From Trichoplusia ni (taxonomy: Eukaryota > Arthropoda > Insecta > Lepidoptera > Noctuidae): DNA of 64,000 nt. Made by a program: the position numbers and the translations under genes. The notes under the pieces were generated by a model, which saw only the letters and a program-made list of their open reading frames with translations, did no database searches and was not told the DNA's origin. The stretch lies in the NCBI RefSeq assembly GCF_003590095.1, contig NC_039484.1, forward strand, positions 62,001-126,000, read 5' to 3'. This document shows positions 31,526-45,078 of the stretch, one piece after another. The first letter of the stretch is position 1. Each line of letters opens with the position of its first letter.

Positions 31526-34461
31526 ATGTTCAGAACTAAATTGAAATAAAAAGAAACTTGACAGTACGCCACATTAAAACCTTTTTGGACGTGTTTAAAA
31601 TTATAGCAATAAAATAAAAACTACTCCCATCTATCAAAGTTTTATGCGATTTAGGCGTGTGATACGCGAGTGTATATGTGCGCTTTAATATACTCACCAC
31701 CTCGAAAACTTTTCAAGTCTTCACTGTATTATTAAGTAATCAGGCTTACACCACATTACACATTCGGCATCCACCCACTCGATCAATCATATCAAAATCC
31801 CTTGAGACAAGGCCCAAATAAAATATTAAAAAGACATTAGCAACAAAAACTTTGCACCCTCTGGCATTGTACACTTGTCTGTGGAACGCACATCTTAAGA
31901 TAAGCTGTGCGTTCCTAAAACCTTTGAATAGAACTAACGATCCGTATGGCAGAGTATTGAAAATTTATTCTAAGTACGCGAGGGCGTTTGATGGTTAGTT
32001 ATGGTACAGCTTTTGAGGAAACGCCACCAACATAACAAGACCCCAAGATTTCTTAACCAAACCCTTTAAAACTCGAGATTTCTTACTCCGCGCGGGGAGC
32101 AGAAGGTTAAGCTAAACTGGTCGGTATAAAGGTGGTACCCCAAATAAATGTTGTACAAGATATGTGCTGTGTAGAATGTTATTTTTTGGACTGTAAACGA
32201 GAGTTTATTTTATGATGGTGTTAACATGAGATGTAGACGGAATTTTTGAATGTTCAAGAATTGTGTGGAGATTGTGCGCTATTTATTTGATAGCGAAACT
32301 ATGGGGATGGAAAGAGAGTAGAAAAATGGCGAATGAACAAACATACGTAACCTCCTTTTCGTGTTTTTTTAGTATAAGTGTTTACCCCTTTCAACTTCTT
32401 CAGCTGAAAGCCTTTTGCTCTTCATGTCACTGGCTACACTAAAAAAGGTGACATTAAACTAGTAACTGAATTTTCGGACACGGTTTTTTCCATAATTGGA
32501 ATTGTGAAAATATTTGCAAAATAATTTGTAAGGCACTTTATTCTTCGTGGCCTATTTACAAAAAATGATTGAGATTTCTTGAAATATGATTTTATGATTA
32601 CATCTGTGTCTGAGTTAGTCTTGACATATTTTATCCATGGCAATCTCATTTGCTTCAGTAAGAGGGTTAGAACATCCAATAATCTGAAACCCTTTGGAAA
32701 CTGGTGTGAGATTTCTGTCAATATATGACAAGAATAATATAATCTCTAAAAAATCTGCATTCGTATAGATGTATTAAAATTGTTTGGTTTGCTGAATTGA
32801 AGACAAAATACATTGATTTTTAGTTCACCATGACGTATGGAAAATAAAGCATTATGTCTCCATCAATTTCAGACAAATATACCTTCAGTCATTTCTTAGC
32901 ACACAATATAAGAAAATACACGAGTCATAGATTTCCACTATCACACATTTTGAAAGAAATCTCTGAATCACTGCAACCAGTGTTAAATCGTCAGACAAAA
33001 AATGATAACCGCAGCAATAAGCCATATTAATGCTATGATGCTAAAGACACACTCGACATCACAAGCCTCAAAACCCCATTGTTAATAACGGTGTAAAACC
33101 TTACTCCAACCTCCGCCATAGGGGCAAGTGGACGCATTCTGCCCTGATTTATGATGGATGCCCGAAGCTCGGGACTTCGACATATTTTTCGCATTACTCG
33201 AGCATAAGAAAAAGCGAAGGAGCAATGCAGCGATGCGTGTTGATTCTCAGATTTGGAGCGGCATACTATGAGCATTGAACCTTAAAGATGGAGTGCAGTT
33301 GTGGAAGCGGGGCACAGGTATACTCAATATATTGCACTATCTCGCTTCCTCACAGCAAAAAGTCCTGTTGTAAGAGTTCATATTACAGGAAACCGCGAAA
33401 TTGTGAAGACCGGTGCGAGTCGGAATTTACGTTTATTGTTGAATTTTTCCTAAATAGTTTTCTTTTACTTCTCTCCTACTTCAGCGGATGTTCAATGTTA
33501 CCTTTATAAGGTAAGAACCCATAAGATTAATACTTAAAATTTTAATGTAATTTTAAGTTAAATGTACCGATAATTAAGAAAGACAAAAACCTAATCCCCT
33601 TCTGAAACCCTTCTTTATTTCATTGTTTACCCCAAAATTAATTAAAAAGCGATATTCTTCGTTTTTTACGCCGACTGGTTACCCTCTGACAGGGTTGCCA
33701 TTGAACAAAAATTAATTTCAACCGGTGATAATTGAATTTGAGACATTTCACCGGGCGTTTGAGATGTTATTAAAAAACTTGAAGATGTTATTTGAAATTC
33801 TTAACTTTCCGTCCAGAACATTGACGATTTTCTGATAAAGTTTTGTGAAGTATTTTCTGAATAATTGGAATTGTTATCCTCTTAGAACTGAATTTATTCG
33901 CGTTTTAAGCAGATATTTTTAAAATAGGTTATAGGAATTATTTGCTTTGTAACCAATTAACTTTAATAGGTACTTAATGTTTAAAAAGTCCTATATGTTC
34001 TATGTCCTAAAAAACGTATGATAAGCATTCCCAAGCAATAAAATTAAAACACATATGGCTTAGTATTTTCGCAACTTAAAAAACCGGCACCACGTGCTGG
34101 AGCAGTTGAAAATTGAAATATCCTTTAATCCGCCGTCGCGTATGGCACTAGAAAGCTTTTTGGGAACTACGTATCTAGCTGAGTGCCAGCCTGCACGGAA
34201 TGAAATAATCCCACTACACTTTTAGAGGGACAATTGTACCTTTACAATGCAGGTGCTAGCCTTGAATGCAGATGTGTATGTATTAGAGACTTAGTACTAT
34301 GCCATCTAGGATATTATATTGAAAAGCTAGTGAAGAGCGTGATCCTGAAACCCTTATCAAGTCAAGATAGTGAATAATTTGAAAGAGATTACTGTTTGGA
34401 TCTTGCAATAATAAAGTAAGTAAAAAAATAACAAGAAAAAGTAACATCTTCTGTCAAGACG

Positions 34462-34576
34462 AACGCCATCTCAGTCTTCCCGTGACCATGATACCTGCAA
34501 AGGTTTCGAAACGTCGGGAGCTAAAATCTAAAATTAAACCGCGAAAAAATCCGTAAAAGTACTTTTCATTTCAATG
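34462..34576 (+). repeat. Moth repeat with GGTTTCGAAACGTCGGGAG motif
   Basis: GTGACCATGATACCTGCAAA, GGTTTCGAAACGTCGGGAGC and CGCGAAAAAATCCGTAAAAG form a recognisable dispersed repeat. A small piece also occurs at about 3875-3915. Confidence 0.5.
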
Positions 34577-37500
34577 TTTGTTACTTATAGAATTAAATTT
34601 AGATCAGCACATATGCCTAGCAACCCAATCGGGCTTTCCATGGTTAAATAAAACCAATTGCATATTAAACAATCAAGTTCTAAAAACAAAACACTACAAT
34701 CCACCGAATAGGCACAAACTCAACGCAAAACTTTACTAGACCTTTTCAAGTTAGAAGATTAACATAAACCATAGACAAAATGTTTAACAAGAAAATCGTT
34801 GCATATTTGGCGACATTACAGCGACAGTTTAAACTAACATTCTTATGCTAATTGAGTTGAACGTTAAAGTAAGCGGTCAAAACTTTGAAGGATAAAAGCT
34901 GGATGGCCAAAAGATATTTTACATCAATTTGCATATATTTTGTTGAAAGTATAACACTGTTAAATATTGTGATGGAAAACTTTGAAAATATGCAGCACAA
35001 AATTGAAATAGAAACTTTTTTAGACAAGATTTTGTGGTAACATAATTTGAGGCGATTTATTCTCGATTAGGAACATAAATTCGTCAAATAAAGAAATGAA
35101 ATATACAAAATAATTTAGACTCTAGATGATCCATAGCCACATAAAACTACCGATATTTACGATAAAAATTGTCTACACACAAGCATTGACGCTACATCTT
35201 CGCAACGGTACAAAAGCAAAAACTTAGTTTAAAAACACTCAACAATTTCATATCCTGCAAATGCTCGCTTCAGTAACACCAATATTCCAATCAGCAGAAC
35301 ATACAGTTATAACAAAGGAAAACTGCAAAACATACAAAAATATAAACGCTTGGACGTAACAAAAGTTCATATAAGCATGAGATGAACTCATATCCAACGA
35401 TACATTACTGGAATACTCTGTTGCAGGCTTTATTTCGATTCCACAATAGACTTTTCAGCTATCATCCAATTTTAATCCTTATTCATTTCACTTAAGGCAT
35501 AAACTCAATTGGTGGTCATCCAATTTTAAGGTTGGTTATTAGAGTTAGTTGCCTACGGTCAGTTTTCAATGGCTCGTATGTGGCAGTGCTTAACGAAAAC
35601 TAGTAAAGTTTGTTCAGACCTTTGATTTTGTACCTGTTGCGATTCGGTAACGGCTGGGCGGCTGTGCGTCCCATCGACTTATTGTTCGAAAAGGTTAGTG
35701 TATTGAGAATGGGATATAGGGTGTAGTTAATTGCACGTCTATTTTTTTAATTATTTTGGAGAGTCACTTACTTTTTGTGCTATTGTAATGTAACGTATTG
35801 GACCTTGTGGTGAAAACTTGATGATGTGGCGAAATAGAGCTTAACTCCTATAACAAAAATTCAAGTAAAAGAGCCTAGGACACTACGGGATAAAATAACA
35901 GTTAAGAGTAAGGAGGTTTTGCCTTGCAATAGGACAGAACCGTTAGAAAGATATGGGAAAAGCCAGTAATTAATGCAATTTTTATTTTCAGCATCTTTGT
36001 TTTTTTTACATATTATCAATAACAATAATCTCAAGCTTGATTATTTCAGGTAGCCCAGCCCAAGATTACGCACTATTAGGCAGCTTAAAGTACGTTAAGT
36101 TACATAAGATACTGGTCTAGACATCCCCAACTTATACTCTAACCTCTAATATGTAATTTCGAAGAGAATCAAAAGTGAGAGTTCCACAAAACTAGTTCTC
36201 ACAAGTAACAATACTGAAAGTAAATAAGTAAACTTATAACAAGCGAGTAACGGAACGCGGGGTTAACTGGCGGACCCAACAAAACTTAGTAATGAGATAT
36301 ACCCTGCAGCAAGGGATTTACTGCCCACTGTTTGTAAATAAACTCTTCGAACTATAGGGAGTTATTGAGAAGGACTGTAAGGGAGAAGAAATGATGTGGG
36401 AACCTGAATGGGTGGCTGAGTAGGGATTGTATGAAATGTCCTGATGGCTGAGTAAGTTATTACATATGATTGATTTATGATAAATAAATAAATAAGGTTG
36501 AGTATAGTTTCAATGGGAAAAAAACTGGGAAAAACAAATACAGGTACCTAATGTGGAGAGCTTGAATAGTTCATAGATGTATGAAAAAAGATGGCCTAAA
36601 ATAACTCAAACATGTTTATTCAGAGGCAAGTTCTTTACATGATTATAAGTGTTTCGTTTTTGGTTGATTTTAGGAAGGTTGGGTTGTTTTCTTTTTTTTC
36701 TCAGATTTTTCTCACTTAGAATAAGGACATTCTCTCTTAAGAGAGCAGTAAAACCATCGAAAACGAAACATTATTTAGCACTTGGTCGAAATCGAATCTA
36801 AGACATATCAGGTCATTTTTCCACGACAAAAATGTTCTTAAATACCCATTAAAGTGAAGAAAATCCCTCACATAAATAATGTAGGAAGATCAGCCTGTAT
36901 AACGCCCCAACAGGGGGTAAATCACTGTTCTGATTAAGTAGGCATTTCTCAAGATGCATTAACAGGGGCCCGGAGTTTACTGATAGGTATGTTGTGTACA
37001 CACGTACTTTACGTGATAGAATATTCTCGAATCGATCTAACGTAAATTCATTGGGGCAGGCTGAAGGAACTTGTTACGTTTTCACAGCAGGTAACAATTT
37101 TAATTTGTTATTTTAAATTCTGAATGTATTAGAATGGAAGGCTTAGCTTAACCTTCATAAACTATAAGCTTTAAAAAATGTTATAAAAGTTTATTTTAGT
37201 GAAAACTAGCGAAATAATGTTCTGGTTGCAAATATATACATCAAATTATGCATCTAAAAATAAGCTACTCCAAAAATACAACATAAACTCCTGTAACAAC
37301 ACCTCTTCGGTTCACTGCACGTTTCACTATTTCACGTACTGAAATCATACCACCTCAAAGCATTACAAAACGCAACAGCCGTAAAATAACAATGTACAAA
37401 ATAACACAATAGTAAAACATCACGATAATTATTCTAATGCGTTCGCCCCAATTTCCGTATAAATCGCAATGTTCCGCACAATATCCGCAGTTAACTCGGT

Positions 37501-40500
37501 CAAATACTCGCATAAATCATTCCAACTTTCATCTGTACCGTCAAAACAAAACTTCATATCCATATCGCAGAGATAACGCTAAACCGATGTCAATGACCAT
37601 GTAAGTGCAGACTGGCTTTTGTTGTGAGGTTGAAAAGACAAGAAGTAGTATTGTACCTACTCGTATTGTTACAAATTTTTGAATCAGGTTCTTTAAAGCA
37701 TAACTTTAAACTATTTTAAAATAATGTATAAGCATAAGATGTCAATTTCAGATAAGTTACTGCTAACTTAATCTATTTTTAGGTTATACTTTTTCTATGC
37801 TGTGAAAATGAAAACAGATTTCTTGTGTTAGTCATTTCTGTGTGTCTTGTCTTGTTTTTGTTACAGTCACAGTTATATTGCTGAATTACATTTGTTTAAC
37901 TGTTACAAACATCAATTTACTGTAATTTTTTAATGTGCCTGGAAAACAGCACATATTTGAAGAACTGAAGGACTCTTGATTCCGATTTTGAAATGTTAAA
38001 CAATCCTCAGCCTGTTATTCTAACTAACAAATAAAATACAGATTATCAGCAGAAGCAATCACAAAAAAAAACAAATAAAAAATGTATTTCATATTCCAAG
38101 TATTCTACCTAACTCCGCATCTACAGCATAACCTTATAACGAGTCTAGACACCGCCATTAGTTACTGTCGACCTCCACATCCAAGTTATTGATATTTGTG
38201 CTATGATAAATAGTCTTACGAACACGCGTTTGTGCGGACATAGCCAAAATATTGACGGTCTTGTAAACAGCTGAGATATTTCGCGAACTTCTCTCGTATT
38301 TATTTTATTGATGTGTCTTTGGTCCTTTCTGTTACATCATGAGTGATGAAATGTGAATTTAGGTCGCATGCGTTGCATGTATTATGTAAAATACAATTGT
38401 GTTCTGGAATATTTGTCTGCTTGTTTCAAACACCAAACTAAAGTTACACTCAATTGTATTGATGTTTCAGGCATAGTAAAAAAATATCTATTTTTTAAGG
38501 CAATATTTTGGAAACAGTGATTTTGTCTTCCGGATAGACACATGTTACAAATTTAGGGTATGTTAAAAACAAACTTAAAAAGAAACAGGTTCACCAGTCA
38601 CTTGTTTACTTAACACTAGGGGAACTCAAGTGTCATTATTTCACGGTTTATGGACTAAAGTACCATAAGCACTTAGATGTACCCCTGCATATTTAAACAT
38701 TACACTTTAAAGCTGATTACAGCAAAGAAAAATCATACTTAAATGTAGTTAGTCAAGATAATAATCAGGTATAAACCTTGATTTTCATCAGATATTTTTT
38801 CACTCTTTTTTTTTGCTGTCAAGAAGACAAGGCTTCTTGGTTGGTTTTGCAAATTTATAACCAGAAGAAGCTTTTAGGTAAATACTATAAATTTCCATAG
38901 AAAACGATCATTTAATATTTTTTTTATAATAACTATCGTGAAACTGATTAATTATTAAATGATGTAACGGTTTACTCGCGCGTATTAATCGGGAGTGCTC
39001 GACTAGTTTCCCAACCGGAGTCTTTAATCATGAGCTGACGCGGCGGAATCATTTAAATTAATTTGTTGATTCAGACGATTTGTTGAACACTTTTTCTATA
39101 AAAATAATACATATTTGTGAAACTACAAGCATACAGAACTAAAACACATAGGTACTAGAACAATCTACTTAAGAGGCATTTTAATGCAATGTGAAAACTT
39201 TTGCCTTATTTCCGTTGCAACCATCCACATAAGCTTTTAATGTAAAATGTTAATGTTTTGTACAGTCAGAAACATAACTCGGTTAAGACAACCTGATTTA
39301 CAAAGTGCCAGTAGTAAACTCAGTAATAAGTACACTAGGTTTGAAGACTTTTGTGGCACCTAATAGCAAAATAGAAACTACATTGTATCTCGTTTTAAAA
39401 ACCAGATTTTTGGCCGATTTTTTTTTCTCTTCGCACTAAATATATATACGCACTATATATAATATTATTGACGAATTGCCTGTGTTCAGAGTTATTTAAC
39501 CTATCAACTTTACGCCTTTAACAAAGTGTAAAACAAACTGGTTCCTTTATGATGTTTTAGTGTAACGTTTTCAACACTGAGTGATACGCAGATGAAAAAA
39601 TAGCAGAATTTTGGTGTTGACCGTATTTACAAGGATACGGTATTTCGTGTATAAGTAGGTTTAATCACATTCTTTCGTTGGGTCCTTGTCTTGGATTCTT
39701 TTAACCCTTAGAAGGGTGTCTGTGACTGCTGATGTCTTGAAAGGGTCGGGGCATATGCTCAACCCTTTTTCTTCTTACAGAATTAACTGTCATTAGCACA
39801 TATGGTAGGCCGTTGTCAGACGGTGGAAATGAAATGGGAAATAACAGGATTTTAGTAGTTAGAAGTAAGTTTTTGATACGAATTTTTTCTTACTCTACAA
39901 GGCACTTCCAGGGTTTAAAGCTAAGGCGTAGAAGCTTTAGCTTATATAGTAGCCAATACACAAATCACGTGGGTTTTATAGTACTGACACTGTCTTTTTG
40001 TCAAACATCGCTATCTAGTCTCAAACTAAGCCAAGCTTGTATTATGTCAGGCAGTCCATTTAACAGTCTAAAAAAAATATCGTTCTACTGTTTTGCCTAA
40101 TTAACCAAAAGACGTTACACTTAGAAAAAAAATACCTATACAAGTACTAAAACTTCATCTAAATATACTTAAAAATAAATACGCTATTATCAAATCATTT
40201 TCACAAGTCTACATTGTCTACGTAACTAGTTAACGTGCACCTTAGACGGGCACTTTACATTTGCCACTTTGTAATTGGATATCCCCTTCACCCTTTGACA
40301 GGTTAAGTTGTTCATTACGCGCCATTTTCTGTAATAGCTAGACTGCCTCACTGAGGCTTAGGTAACGAAGGTATTAAAGTTTAAAAGGTGGAATGGCGTT
40401 TGTGTCTATTTTATAATGTGCATGGGCAAAGATAGTTATAATGATAGTTGAATTTGAAAAAATATTCATTTTTTTTTACCGTTAAAATGTTACTACGCCC

Positions 40501-40612
40501 TTTCTACTTTCTGTTACTTTGGCATATTTTCTATTGTAAACATAAAAGTTTTCAACTTGACCTGTAACGCTTAAGCAATAATACTAAGCACGTTCTCTTT
40601 TTGTATTCAATA
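34577..40612. other. Long noncoding stretch
   Basis: Only the family P copy at 38.9 kb is recognised. A short AAATAAATAAATAA run near 36482 and the 95-codon ORF at 39813-40100 give no usable signal. Confidence 0.55.
38920..39047 (-). repeat. Family P repeat, copy 3
   Basis: Minus-strand copy: ATAATAACTATCGTGAAACT, GTTTACTCGCGCGTATTAAT and CCAACCGGAGTCTTTAATCA are the reverse of the motifs at 28 kb. Confidence 0.6.
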
Positions 40613-40868
40613 CTAGCTGTTGCCCGCGACTTCGTCCCCGTGGGTAGAAGATATAAGTTATGATTTATACCTGCCCTGTTTTTTTCACATTTTCCATTGT
40701 ATCTTCGCTCTTATTAGGTTTATAGCCTAAAGCCTTCCTCGATGAATGGTCTATTCAACACAAAAAGAATTTTTCAATTTGGACCAGTAGTTCCTGGTAT
40801 TAGCGAGTTCAAACAAAGAAACAAACTCTTCAGCTTTATATATTAGTATAGAAGTATAGAAGTATAGA
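40613..40868 (-). mobile_element. Helitron-like element, family A, copy 4
   Basis: Minus-strand copy with CTAG at 40613 and the TC end at 40868. A small internal deletion removes the GCAGCGTGATG segment. The terminal GTATAGA(A) unit is repeated three times at the right end. Confidence 0.8.
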
Positions 40869-41515
40869 TTAAGCGTTTTAGCTTCACATGTTTATTTATT
40901 TTTTTATTATGCATATTTCGGGCACCAGTCTCACACAATTTTTTGTACTTTGCCTATTAGATTCTGTAATATTTGTAATTTGTGTTGAAAGAATAAACTT
41001 TTTTATTTTTATTTTTTTATTTATATGGATCAGATGATTTATTATGATGTTATTATTAAAAGTAATTAGTCTTTAAATTCTTCATCTTTTCAAATATAAC
41101 TACTGAGATTGCCAGTTTGTTCCTTAACATTGGAAACCAAAACCTCATACGTTTAAAAAAACAGTAGACATGGGGCAGCTTAAATCTCAATCACCTTCAC
41201 ACGAGCGCCACCGCGAGCAACACCTAGTCATCTATAATCCTCATATCATGATAAATACACAATGACTTCATCACAAACTCGATTTGAATTTCGTTCCCAT
41301 GGTGACCAACTTTAAATGTGTTTCTGTTTATCTGGCCAGTAGTGTAGTTCTGTGTATGGTACAGTACAGAACGTGCATATTATGTGACCACCGAATTAAA
41401 CTTGGTATACGTGATTTACAGGAGCTTACAAATGGACTGTCCGTTCGTTTGTATTATGACTTATGACTGAACTTGTTTTCAAATTTATAGGTTCAATGTG
41501 TGTTTTTATATAATA

Positions 41516-41786
41516 CTAGCTGACCCAGCAAATGTTGTTTTGCCGAATTTTTTTTCTAGTTGTATGTATTTTTAATACCACATTATAAAAAAAATAAAAA
41601 CAAACAATTTCGTACAAAAAATTTTTTTTTTTGTGAGCAACCCTTATCGCTTTGGGGTATGAAAAATAGGTGTTGTTCTATTCTCAGACCTACCCAATAT
41701 GTATACAAAATTTCATAAAAATCGGTCGAACCGTTTCGGAGGAGTACGGTAACTAACATCGTGACACGGGAATTTTATATATTAGA
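41516..41786 (-). mobile_element. Helitron-like element, family B (CTAGCTGACCCAGC type)
   Basis: On the minus strand it starts TCTAATATATAAAATTC and ends GGGTCAGCTAG, again between A and T. The body contains the lepidopteran repeat motif around AAAATCGGTCGAACCGTTTC (41718-41737). It shares terminal design, but not body sequence, with family A. Confidence 0.65.
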
Positions 41787-44700
41787 TATCTTATCGGTAT
41801 ACTAGTAACGTAAAGTGATTTTTTAAGGGGAGGGCGGGGGTTATTTGAATAGAAGTAGGTTTTTTTTTTATCTAGCCTGCTAGGCAAATACCTCTCCCAA
41901 ATCCTTCAACGATTTTCTGTGCGTCTTTAATGCCATTGACGTATCCGCATGAACAGTGTGTGAAGGCTTATGTTTAATTACCGACATCAACAAAATAAAA
42001 ATAGGTTCAGACACTTTGCTAACATCTTCACTAATTATTTTCATCTTTGTTAGCATTTAAATATGAAACCATATAGTAACCACTATCATCACATCACCCG
42101 TAACAGAACAACTAAATCAAAACAATGTTTTTGTTACAAAACTATCATTTTACGAAACACATCGTTGCACAAAAGCTTTCATAGCTTTAAAAGCGGTATA
42201 AAAGACGTCATAGCGAGAAACTAATACAATTTGAATGCAACGTTTGTTATTTTATTACGTTTCATAGAACTGCTATAGAGTTGATAATACGAAATGCAAT
42301 TTGTTTAGATAAACTCGCGTTCGGATTGTAACGAGAGGAAAAACTTACATCATTGAAAAAACAAAAGCTTATGTAATTTTCAATGATATTTTTTTCCATG
42401 TTGTTTTTGCCGATTTGCCAAAACCTGATAAACCGTTTTAGAAAGTGGCTTGAAAAACAGAAGGTAAGCAAAAAAACTAAGACTCTCATTGCGAAGAGCT
42501 TTTCCTAGGAGTAGACATAAAGTGCACTAGTTAATGGAGCCTACTATTTTAAAAAGGTAACCTATGAACCAGTTTAACCTATTTCTGTCGGTTTTTCTTC
42601 ATGGGAAGGACATTATGAAACCGTGGGCTTAGAGTCACCAGTTCTCAAGCGTGTTTTAGACCTAATGGGAAAAAAATGATTCAAATTCTTTTATTGCCAA
42701 CTGCACTAGAATCGGGTAATATTTACCAAATAATTATTAGCAAGTTACACTGAGTTAACACTTATATTATGGCGATTTTTCCAGCAATAAGCAAAAAATG
42801 CTCTTCAATGCTTTTTGATCCTCCATCCCAACCCTTCTTTTTCTCGGTTGAGTGAGTTTGTCAGGTGTTTTGAACTCATAATCCCTTCCTTAGTAAATAT
42901 AATATTCCTGTCGATTAGGCACAGGAAATTTTCCTCCTTAAGTATAATACCATGAATTTTACCCAAAAGATTAAAGTTGAACGTTCTTTCAAATTGAAAT
43001 ATCTACAAGAAAAGGAAAAATGAAAGAAATAAAATACTATGAGTAGATGTACCATATCTATATAACTTGTATATTATGTTCGATTGGTTAATAACTGGTA
43101 TGGTAATGTGCAGAAACGGGAAGGAAAGTTTAGTATGGTGTATACTATCAAATAAACCAGCAAAGCTTAAACTTTAACACACAAAAGAAACGTTAAAAGT
43201 GTTGGCAGATTAAAAAAATACATTTATTTGGATTTTTGTCATCTCGAGTCGAAGGCTTATGGGACGAGGTGCCAAACAACCTTTTACGCCTTTATTTATT
43301 TCGTACTACTAAGGAATTAGACTTTACAGTGAAAACTAAGCTGAACAGGACTCTGAAATCTTATTCTATTAACACAAAAACCTTCTAAAGTTAACCTCCA
43401 TCATAAACCACCCCTAACAGGCCTTAATAACGTCTTTCGTGGAACAAAACCAAATTGTACTGACAATTCTTTTGTTCGTCAAACGAAATTCTCAGTTCAG
43501 TCGACATCTAAATAAATCGTCGCCCATTTTGTAGAAGTTTTTTGAGTTTTTAACATTTCTTTGCACAGACTTTGCATGCGGCACGCCATATCTACCAGCT
43601 AATTTAATGGTCAACGTTGTTTACATTCGTAATTTCTTAATTTTATGTGCTACCGTGTAAATCGGACGTTTTAATGGAAGAAGAAAAACGGTTAATTTAT
43701 TAGTTGGGTATAGAAATAAAAAGTTTATAAGTGATTATTTTACAAAGTATTTTTGGTAACGCGAGGTTGTGATTTTGGTATTTTAGAGCAAGCTTTTTTT
43801 TTAATTAATTAAATTATACTGTTTAAAAAATAGAATACTAAGTGGAAGAATGAAAGAAAGGCCTTTGTCTTGTTGTAGGACAAAAATAGATTCAACAAAA
43901 GATAAGTTCATCAAGCAGATTTTTAAAAAGCAAATTTGATTGTCTAACTGTGTTCTCTTTAATTTAAGTTCTTTGACTCAAGGTAACTTATATTTTTCAA
44001 GGTGATTTAAAGAAAAGTTAAAAGATTAATTTCACAGAATTAATATGCTCCACAACCAGTAAAGTTTTAATATATTCCTCAGGGCAAACTAAAAGAAATT
44101 AATAACTATAAAAAGACAGTTTGAGGTTGTTGAGAAGATAAGAAAAATATGATTAAGAGATTTCATTCGTCTTTGTAAAGACCGAAATAATGTGGTTTTG
44201 TTGCCAAAACGTCTAGTCTGATAATTTCGCTTGAAAATTATATTTTAACTATAAAGTAATAAGATCGTTAATTGGATACCAACAAATATCTTCTGAATAT
44301 CGTAAATTATTCCCAAACTAATTTATTTTAGAGATGTAGGTTTCTATGAAAAGTCAAATCACAATAACATGACCTTTAGATTTGTGAGTACATTCGCCAA
44401 AAATGTACAACGCCTACACATTACATGACATTAGTTCACAAAAACAATAACCTCAAAAAAAAGATTTTTGATCTGCGATATTATATAGATACCCATAAGA
44501 TTATGAAACATACAAAAATTACTTACTTCCATGAAAAAAAATCTGACTCAAAAAATATTAACCTGATTTGATGCGTAAAAGTAAACTAAAGTACATTTAC
44601 ATTGACTTTCGTATGATAATCCACTATGACAGATAGCTACAGTCCAAAAAAAATGTCGTTTACGGGCGCCATATTGTAAGCTTACATAAATCAAGGCACT

Positions 44701-44916
44701 ATTAGGTATAACGTAAAAGTACCTCGAAAACGGCCTTCTTGAGTTAAAAAAAATGGGGATTTGACATCACCACAATTCAGCTGATTTTCACACTAAATAT
44801 TTAAAATAAATACATAAAAATACTCGAGAAACATTCCCTCCCTTTTCGAAGTACGTGTTTAAAGAAAAATCCGTGTACACTAAGCATAACCCGCGACTCC
44901 GCTCTATTCTTTGTAG
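41787..44916. other. A+T-rich noncoding DNA
   Basis: Apart from the weak LINE-like fragment at 43.2 kb nothing is recognised. Confidence 0.55.
43203..43388 (+). pseudogene. Possible second LINE C-terminal fragment
   Basis: An open frame ending TAA at 43386-43388 reads GLWDEVPNNLL, then LDFTVKTKLNRTLKSYS. The LW..VP..L and F..K.K..LKSY spacing loosely recalls LINE C-termini like that at 25.3 kb. No A-rich tail follows, so this is weak. Confidence 0.2.
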
Positions 44917-45078
44917 ACAGCTATAATTGGGGCATGATGTATAATAAGAGGCGCCGAGAGCCTTTGTTAAACGAAATTAAAGGCAAGACTGCGTTGCCAT
45001 GGCAACGGCAACAGGGAGGACTGTCCCTTACGAGAAGACAGTTTTTCGTTTATATTGTGACAATACTTTTCGAGTGTT
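44917..45078 (+). CDS. Candidate first coding exon of an unidentified membrane protein (partial)
   Basis: A pyrimidine-rich acceptor (CTATTCTTTGTAG, ending 44916) is followed by an ATGATG at 44934. The frame stays open through a plausible donor (GTATGC from 45079; last codon split in phase 1). The first ~48 residues contain a basic start (NKRRRE), an acidic-dileucine-like EPLLNE, a Gln-rich patch (WQRQQGG), then TRRQFFVYIVTILFECC, which looks like the start of a membrane segment. GC content is clearly higher than in the flanks, which turn A+T-rich after the donor. Without splicing, the ORF would run to 45149 (71 codons). I do not recognise the family. Short ORFs like this also arise by chance, and no partner exon was found. 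Confidence 0.33.
44993..45006. promoter_or_regulatory. Perfect 14-bp palindromic X-box (RFX site)
   Basis: GTTGCCATGGCAAC is the canonical fully palindromic X-box. It falls inside the coding-like exon candidate at 44917-45078, where it would encode part of Leu-Pro-Trp-Gln. It could therefore be a regulatory site, a coincidence of codons, or both. Confidence 0.35.

Larger units (their letters stand above)
28399..34461. other. Long noncoding stretch
   Basis: It holds a family G fragment and the GT microsatellite. The 129-codon ORF at 29281-29670 and ORFs at 31151-31345 (minus, no ATG), 32434-32721 (minus) and 33033-33275 (minus) have no recognisable domains. Confidence 0.5.
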
